Below, in pieces: positions 59,375 through 64,000 of a stretch of 64,000 bases of DNA (position 1 is the stretch's first letter; each line of letters opens with the position of its first letter). Under the pieces are notes generated by a model, which was given only the letters and a program-made list of their open reading frames with translations, did not search any database and was not told the DNA's origin. The DNA is from Humibacter sp. RRB41 (lineage in GTDB: Bacteria; Actinomycetota; Actinomycetes; Actinomycetales; Microbacteriaceae). The stretch is from NCBI RefSeq assembly GCF_022761015.1, contig NZ_JAKWJQ010000001.1, forward strand, positions 372,001 through 436,000. Reading direction: 5' to 3'. The translations under genes were made by a program, and so were the position numbers.

Positions 59375-60211
59375 ATGGCACGAACGGTACGAGGCGCCCG
59401 CATCCTGATCACGGGAGCGGCCAGCGGCATGGGCCGGCTCTATGCGGAACGTGCGGTGCTGGAGGGGGCGAAGTCCGTGGTCCTCTGGGACGTCGACAAG
59501 GCATCCCTCCGCACCCTCGCTGCGGCGCTGCGCACCATCGCGGAGCCCGGCACCGCCGTGCACGACTATGCGGTCGACCTGAGTGAGCTCGGCGCCATCG
59601 CGCAGACCGCGCACCGGGTGCGCAAGGATGCCGGCGATCCGGACATCCTGATCAACAATGCCGGCATCGTGCGCGGCGCGCTGTTCTGGGAGCACGACAA
59701 CGGAGACGACACCCGCCGCATCATGCAGGTCAACGCGCTCGCGCCGATGTACGTGGCACGCGAGTTCTTGCCTGCGATGATCGCGGATGCCTACCGCGCC
59801 AAGCGCATCGTGAACGTCGCGTCCGCCGCCGGGCTGCTCTCGAATCCGCGCATGAGCGTGTACGCGGCGTCGAAGTGGGCCGTGATCGGCTGGAGCGACT
59901 CGCTGCGGCTCGAGCTCGAGCGTGAGGATCACGGCAACGTCAAGGTCACGACCGTCGCGCCGAGCTACATCGACACGGGCATGTTCGCGGGTGCGCGCGG
60001 CCCGCTGCTGACGCCGATCATGCGGCCGGACTATGTGGTGGACCGCGTGTGGGATGCCATGCTCGCCGGCCGTCCGCTGCTCATGCTCCCGAGGTCGGTC
60101 GCGCTCGCGAGGGCGCTGAAGGGCATGCTGCCGATCAAGGCGTGGGATGCCATCGCCGGCCCGATCTTCGGCGTCTACTCCTCGATGGACGACTTCACAG
60201 GCCGCCGCTGA
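59375..60211 (+). CDS. Short-chain dehydrogenase/reductase
   Basis: A 278-residue classical SDR. It has TGAASGMG (residues 13-20), NNAGIV near 94, the catalytic Ser in VASAAGLLS and YAASK, and then the APSYIDTGMFAG cofactor loop and a long C-terminal tail with RPLLMLPRSVALARALKGMLP, typical of acyl-chain or retinol-like SDRs. GAGAAT (59363-59368) is six bases before ATG 59375, so it is likely leaderless. It stands alone. Confidence 0.9.
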   Translation: MARTVRGARILITGAASGMGRLYAERAVLEGAKSVVLWDVDKASLRTLAAALRTIAEPGTAVHDYAVDLSELGAIAQTAHRVRKDAGDPDILINNAGIVRGALFWEHDNGDDTRRIMQVNALAPMYVAREFLPAMIADAYRAKRIVNVASAAGLLSNPRMSVYAASKWAVIGWSDSLRLELEREDHGNVKVTTVAPSYIDTGMFAGARGPLLTPIMRPDYVVDRVWDAMLAGRPLLMLPRSVALARALKGMLPIKAWDAIAGPIFGVYSSMDDFTGRR

Positions 60212-60217
60212 CGCGTC

Positions 60218-60290
60218 CTCGTTGGTCGAGTTCAATCGCCCGGGTCTCGATACGCGTCGCTTCGCGGCGCTACTCGACCTGCGAGGTCAT
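60218..60290. repeat. Intergenic palindromic repeat, copy 7 (full-length type)
   Basis: TTGGTCGAGT, then GGGTCTCGATACGCG, then GCGCTACTCGACC: a well-preserved copy between the convergent SDR and hydrolase genes. Confidence 0.65.
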
Positions 60291-61106
60291 CTACAGGCCG
60301 TTGCGGGCCAGCCAGGCGGTGAGCACCTCGTTGAACTCCTGCGGATGCTCCACGCTCGGCAGGTGCGCCGTGTCGCTGAAGATGTATCCATCGGCGCCGG
60401 GCACCGCGTCGACCAGGAAGGCCTGGGCCGCGAGCTCGAACGACAGGTCGTACTCACCGACCGTGGCCAACAGCGGCACGGCCAGTTCCGAGATGCGCTC
60501 GTACGCGGGCGGCTCGAGCGGAATCGAGACCGGCGCCTCAGAGCGGTGTGTCGCGTTCGGACGGTTCAGTGCGTACGCGGTCGCCACGAACTCCGGGTCG
60601 AGGTCCGCCGCCGAGCGGGTCGGTGCGATCACCCACAGTGCCGTCTCGAGTTCGGTGAGGTGCGGCCAATCCTCGTCCTCGTAGGCGTCGTCGAGAGCGT
60701 CGAATCCGGCATCCTCTTCGTCGGTCAGCTCCGTGTCGGGGAATCCACCCGGATTCGACCCGATCGTCACGAGTCCGGCGACGCGGTCCGGCGACTCGAG
60801 TGCGAGGTCGATGGCGATGCGACCGCCACGCGACGCCCCGACGACGGATGCCCGCGTCACGCCGAGATGATCCAGCACGTCGCGAGCGTCGTCGCGGTCG
60901 CTGAACTTCACGTCCTCCGTGGTCGTCCGCCCGAATCCTCGGGTGTCGAAGCGCACGACGTAGTGGTCGGCGGCGAGCACGGGCACGAGCGGATCCCACA
61001 TGCGCAGCGACGCGATCCCCGCGTGGATCAGCAGAACGCACGGAGCGGATGCCCGGCCATCCGCCTCGTAGTACAGCTCAGCTCCCGGCACGCTCAGGTG
61101 AGGCAT
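60291..61106 (-). CDS. Alpha/beta hydrolase
   Basis: A 271-residue alpha/beta hydrolase with the oxyanion loop HAGIASLRMW, the nucleophile elbow VGASRGGRIAIDLA (Ser in GASRGG) and the catalytic His in DTAHLPSVEHP. It resembles small esterases and lactonases such as 3-oxoadipate enol-lactonase. TAGGCT (reverse complement of 61113-61118) lies six bases before ATG 61106, a leaderless pattern. The substrate is not known. Confidence 0.88.
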   Translation of the reverse strand: MPHLSVPGAELYYEADGRASAPCVLLIHAGIASLRMWDPLVPVLAADHYVVRFDTRGFGRTTTEDVKFSDRDDARDVLDHLGVTRASVVGASRGGRIAIDLALESPDRVAGLVTIGSNPGGFPDTELTDEEDAGFDALDDAYEDEDWPHLTELETALWVIAPTRSAADLDPEFVATAYALNRPNATHRSEAPVSIPLEPPAYERISELAVPLLATVGEYDLSFELAAQAFLVDAVPGADGYIFSDTAHLPSVEHPQEFNEVLTAWLARNGL

Positions 61107-61168
61107 GCCCCGAGCCTACGATGCCCCCGCGGTCACGACCAGGACGTAGCGGTCCCTAGGCTTGTGGT

Positions 61169-62086
61169 GTGACGGGGGTGCTGATCGGGTTCGGCATCAT
61201 CGCCTTCGTCATCGCCGTCGGCTATGTCATGGCGCGGTTCGGCATCGGCGGTCCATCCGCCGGGTTCGTGCTCAACCGTGTCGCCTTCTTCGTCGCGAGC
61301 CCCGCCCTTCTGTTCACCGTGTTGGTGAAGGCGGACCTGCGCGACGTGTTCTCGACGAACTTGCTCGTCGCTGGGGTGGCATCCGTCGTCGCAGGACTGA
61401 CGTTCATCGTGGTCAGCAGACTGTTCTTTCCGCGGTCGATCGCCGAGACGACCATCGGCGCACTCGGCGCCGGCTACGCCAATGCCAACAACATCGGGCT
61501 ACCGGTCGCGGTGTACGTGCTCGGGAGTGCGGCGCTCGTCGCGCCATTGCTGCTCATCCAGCTGATCGTCTTCGCCCCGGTCGCGCTCGCCATTCTCGAA
61601 ATCGCCTCGCACGGACGATCGTCGGCGCGTGCGATGCTGCTCCAGCCGGTGCGCAATCCGATCATCCTCGCGTCTCTCATCGCCGTCGTGATCGATTTTG
61701 CCGGATGGCGCGTGCCCGAGATCGTGTTGCAGCCCCTGGAACTCCTCGGGGGTGCCGCTGTGCCGATGGTGCTGCTCGCGTTCGGCATCTCGTTGCGCGG
61801 AGCGCGACCACTTCGGGCGGCGCACGAACGGGCGCCGATCATCGCGGCATCCGTCGGCAAAGTCGTGGTGATGCCCGTGGTCGCCTTCCTACTGGGCCTG
61901 CTGCTCGGCATGCACGGGCATGCGTTGTTCTCGGTGGTCGCGCTCGCCGCGTTGCCGACGGCTCAGAACGTCTTCAACTACGCCAGTCGCTATCAACAGG
62001 GAACGGCGCTCGCTCGCGACACCGTGCTGATCACGAGCATCGCGGCGGTTCCGGCGTTGCTTGTCATCGCCTGGCTGTTCGCGTGA
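61169..62086 (+). CDS. AEC-family (auxin efflux carrier-like) transporter
   Basis: A 305-residue membrane protein with ten hydrophobic segments in two 5-helix repeats. GYANANNIGLPVAVYVLGSAALVAPLLLIQL and, in the second half, AVPMVLLAFGISL and ALPTAQNVFNYASRYQQG are the conserved crossover motifs. GTG 61169 follows TAGGCT (61157-61162) by six bases, so the start is probably leaderless. The divergent hydrolase promoter is about 45 bp away. The cargo is likely an organic acid. Confidence 0.9.
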   Translation: MTGVLIGFGIIAFVIAVGYVMARFGIGGPSAGFVLNRVAFFVASPALLFTVLVKADLRDVFSTNLLVAGVASVVAGLTFIVVSRLFFPRSIAETTIGALGAGYANANNIGLPVAVYVLGSAALVAPLLLIQLIVFAPVALAILEIASHGRSSARAMLLQPVRNPIILASLIAVVIDFAGWRVPEIVLQPLELLGGAAVPMVLLAFGISLRGARPLRAAHERAPIIAASVGKVVVMPVVAFLLGLLLGMHGHALFSVVALAALPTAQNVFNYASRYQQGTALARDTVLITSIAAVPALLVIAWLFA

Positions 62087-62207
62087 TCGCGTAGGGCGAC
62101 GATCACCGTACGACGTCCCATCATGAACGCGCCGCATACGCGCGCATGACCGCGTTGACGCCCGCCGTCATCGTTCGGCGAACGTCTGCGAGGTCGGCAT
62201 CCGCCGG

Positions 62208-62300
62208 GTCTCTCGAAGGGTGACGTGTATCGAGATCCTCCGTGCGACGGTCTCGATACGCGAGCGGCTGCGTCGCGCGTTACTCGACCGGCGACATGCC
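62208..62300. repeat. Intergenic palindromic repeat, copy 8
   Basis: Contains TCTCGAAGGGT, GTGTATCGAGATCC, GGTCTCGATACGCGAG and TTACTCGACCGGCG, between the convergent AEC and exonuclease genes. The exonuclease stop lies just outside it. Confidence 0.65.
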
Positions 62301-63152
62301 TCAGCCGAAGATCATCGGGCGGTCTTCGTCCTCGTTCGCGCCGTTCAGCGACAGGTCGAGGTCGACCAGCACGGGCACGTGATCGCTGGGGGCGTCGCCC
62401 TTGCGCTCGTTGCGGTGGATGCTCGCGTGCGTGACGAGGTCGGCAAACGGCTGCGACCCCATGATGAAGTCGATGCGCAGACCTTCGTTGCGCGGGAACC
62501 GCAACTGCTTGTAGTCCCAGTACGTGTAGCCCTCGGGCTGATAGTGCCGCACGACGTCGGTCAGTCCGACGGTCTCGAATTCGGCGAACGCTTCGCGCTC
62601 CGGCGGCGAGATGTGCGTGGACAAGCCGGGGACGAGGCTTGGGTCCCCAACGTCGGCATCCGTCGGCGCGATGTTCCAGTCGCCCATCAGCGCGAGTGGC
62701 TGGTCGGGGTTGTCGGCGAGCCAGGCGCGGGCATCCGCCGCGAGGGTCGCGAGCCAATCGAGCTTGTAGGCGTAGTGCGGGTCGTCGAGACCGCGTCCGT
62801 TCGGCACGTAGAGGCTCCAGAGCCGCAGGCCGGCGACCGTGACACCCATGGCACGTGCCTCGAGCGGAAGGTCGGCGCCCTCCTGCCCCTTGGCGAACCC
62901 TGGCATGCCGTCGAACGAGGTCACGACGTCGTCGAGGGGAACGCGCGACGCGAACGCGACGCCATTCCACTGGTTCAGCCCGTGGATCGCCAGCTCGTAT
63001 CCGGCCTCCTCGAACGCCTCACGCGGGAACTGTTCGGGCTTGCACTTGATCTCCTGCATGGCGAGCACGTCAACGTCTTCACGCACGAGCCAATCCACGG
63101 TGCGGCCCACACGGGCACGAATCGAATTGACGTTCCAGGTGGCCACACGCAT
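62301..63152 (-). CDS. xthA: Exodeoxyribonuclease III
   Basis: A 283-residue EEP-fold nuclease with MRVATWNVNSIRAR, the metal Glu in VLAMQEIKCKPEQFP, the Tyr/Asn in LYVPNGRGL, GDWNIAPTDADV, RIDFIMGS and the final Asp-His in GDAPSDHVPVLVDL. It acts as AP endonuclease and 3'-5' exonuclease in repair. TAGATT (reverse complement of 63159-63164) is six bases before ATG 63152, so the start is probably leaderless. The gene is monocistronic. Confidence 0.95.
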   Translation of the reverse strand: MRVATWNVNSIRARVGRTVDWLVREDVDVLAMQEIKCKPEQFPREAFEEAGYELAIHGLNQWNGVAFASRVPLDDVVTSFDGMPGFAKGQEGADLPLEARAMGVTVAGLRLWSLYVPNGRGLDDPHYAYKLDWLATLAADARAWLADNPDQPLALMGDWNIAPTDADVGDPSLVPGLSTHISPPEREAFAEFETVGLTDVVRHYQPEGYTYWDYKQLRFPRNEGLRIDFIMGSQPFADLVTHASIHRNERKGDAPSDHVPVLVDLDLSLNGANEDEDRPMIFG

Positions 63153-63210
63153 TCCGCCAATCTAGCGGCTGCCACCGACAGCGATCACGGTGAAAATGGC
63201 TGGTGTTGAA

Positions 63211-63256
63211 CGGGAGCGGGGGCTCGGCTACCCAGGTAGCCGAGCCCCCGCTCCCG
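63211..63256. terminator. Perfect 22-bp-arm hairpin terminator
   Basis: 63211-63232 (CGGGAGCGGGGGCTCGGCTA CC) is exactly complementary to 63235-63256 with a 2-base centre. It lies 15 bases past the stop of the leftward phytase-like gene; the leftward transcript leaves the stem with a short UUCAAC. Confidence 0.8.
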
Positions 63257-63271
63257 CCGGGCGATCCGGCG

Positions 63272-64000
63272 TCAGCGAACGTGCACGGTGACCGTGACGG
63301 TCTTGAGCACGGCCGGCAACTTGGTGATGTCGACCTTCAGGATCTCGCCGTTGTCCTCTTTGCCGGTCGCTGGCAGCACCTTCTGGTGCACGCCCCAGGT
63401 GCCGTCGGCATCCGGCAACGGGCTCGCGTCGCCGTTGTCGCCGATGTAGTCGATGCCGAAGTCGTCATCGTTGGACAGGTAGAGGGTCTTGCCACCGTCT
63501 GCAGTCGCGACACCTTCGACCTTGTCGTGCCCGAAGAGCGCGCCGCTCGGGTCGAGTTGGCTGAGCAGTGTTCCCACCTGCAGGTACGGCTGCTTCTGCG
63601 CGACGTGGACGCCGGCCGTGGTGAGGGCCGCGAGGGCGGCGTTGGTGCCGTCGGTCCCGACGAACGCTTCGGGAGACTTGCCGTCGATCGTCAGGTTGCT
63701 GACATCTGTCGCGCCGTTGATGTCGACCTCGTAGAGCGTCTTCTGGGCGAACGGCTCGAAGTTTCCGTCGCGCTCGTCGACCAGGAACTTGGTGTTCGAC
63801 AGGGCAGTGATCTCGCTGTTGGCGTCACCGGTGGTTGCCGGATCGTCCAGCAGGTAGAGGTACTGCTTCGTCTGGAACGTGTGGAGATTGATCGTGATGA
63901 TGCGCGTCGCGGCAACCTTGCCGGCCTTGGTGCTGCCCAGATCGGGAACCTGCAGAGCAGACTGCATGGCGCCTACGAGCGTCGAGCCATCCGGCGTGAT
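63272..64000 (-). CDS. C-terminal part of a phytase-like / esterase-like secreted protein (cut by the window edge)
   Basis: At least 242 residues; the open frame runs off the 64000 edge (upstream codons read ITPDGSTLVGAMQSALQVPDLG). The segment has beta-propeller-like strands: RIITINLHTFQTKQYLYLLD, LVDERDGNFEP, LYEVDINGATDVSNLTI, KVEGVATADGGKTLYLSNDDDFGID, and ends VTVTVHVR. This matches the esterase-like-activity-of-phytase family, six-bladed propellers that bind calcium. The signal peptide and most of the protein are outside. A strong terminator follows. Confidence 0.75.
   Translation of the reverse strand: MTPDGSTLVGAMQSALQVPDLGSTKAGKVAATRIITINLHTFQTKQYLYLLDDPATTGDANSEITALSNTKFLVDERDGNFEPFAQKTLYEVDINGATDVSNLTIDGKSPEAFVGTDGTNAALAALTTAGVHVAQKQPYLQVGTLLSQLDPSGALFGHDKVEGVATADGGKTLYLSNDDDFGIDYIGDNGDASPLPDADGTWGVHQKVLPATGKEDNGEILKVDITKLPAVLKTVTVTVHVR

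Overview
The window is 64 kb of high-GC DNA with an actinobacterial, most likely Microbacteriaceae, character. The evidence is dense high-GC genes, operons joined by 4-base ATGA/GTGA overlaps, many GTG starts, constant use of the hexamer GGATGC/GCATCC inside coding DNA, and a dispersed intergenic palindromic repeat built on GGTCGAGTAGC and GTATCGAGACC. Many promoters look leaderless: a TANNNT -10 box is followed by exactly six bases and then the start codon. I cannot fix the genus. No rRNA, tRNA, CRISPR array, transposase or phage gene was seen.

Layout. 0.1-2.3 kb: a Clp ATPase of ClpB type without an N-terminal domain. 2.3-11.7 kb: small regulator-plus-enzyme or regulator-plus-exporter units (MarR with hydrolase, MarR with MFS exporter, ArsR with SRPBCC protein), a GNAT/DUF6916 pair, a dehydrogenase pair, a Ser/Thr kinase and a nitroreductase. 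11.8-15.7 kb: L-serine dehydratase, then a DHA2 multidrug exporter divergent from a TetR repressor. 15.8-20.3 kb: a glycoside unit (TetR, acetyl-esterase-like hydrolase and GH1 glucosidase, divergent from a GPH-type sugar symporter) with clear TetR operators between the halves. 20.3-26.8 kb: MFS with ArsR, GAPDH, an AI-2E family membrane protein, an AraC/DJ-1 regulator and a threonine aldolase. 26.8-29.7 kb: SPFH protein, ribbon-helix-helix protein and an ABC-2 exporter, two of whose promoters carry the same TGATATC motif. 29.7-37.0 kb: a VOC protein, DUF4190, DUF6421, a beta-propeller protein, a Ca2+/H+ antiporter, a lytic-transglycosylase-like secreted protein with a long structured leader, and AlkD-type DNA glycosylase.

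37.3-45.4 kb is a second carbohydrate operon: Tat-exported lipoprotein binding protein, two ABC permeases, VOC protein, aldo/keto reductase, tautomerase and GH1 beta-glucosidase, facing a ROK repressor. Two small stress-type proteins follow.

46.4-53.1 kb is a defence island: a DEAD-type helicase with an N-terminal GIY-YIG/T5orf172-like nuclease region, an Eco57I-like adenine methyltransferase, a short methyltransferase-like protein without an NPPY motif, a divergent XRE controller and a HipA/HipB kinase toxin-antitoxin pair. HipB-type operators (TATCG-N8-CGATA) occur three times at exact 27-bp spacing between hipBA and a divergent prolyl-tRNA synthetase of the archaeal/eukaryotic type. Because HipA-family kinases inactivate aminoacyl-tRNA synthetases, this hipBA-proS arrangement and the adjoining restriction-modification unit are the most interesting part of the window.

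54.7-64 kb: acetyltransferase, PatB-type lyase, O-acetylhomoserine sulfhydrylase, RclA-like flavoprotein, SDR, alpha/beta hydrolase, AEC transporter, exonuclease III and the C-terminal part of a secreted phytase-like/esterase-like protein cut by the window edge.
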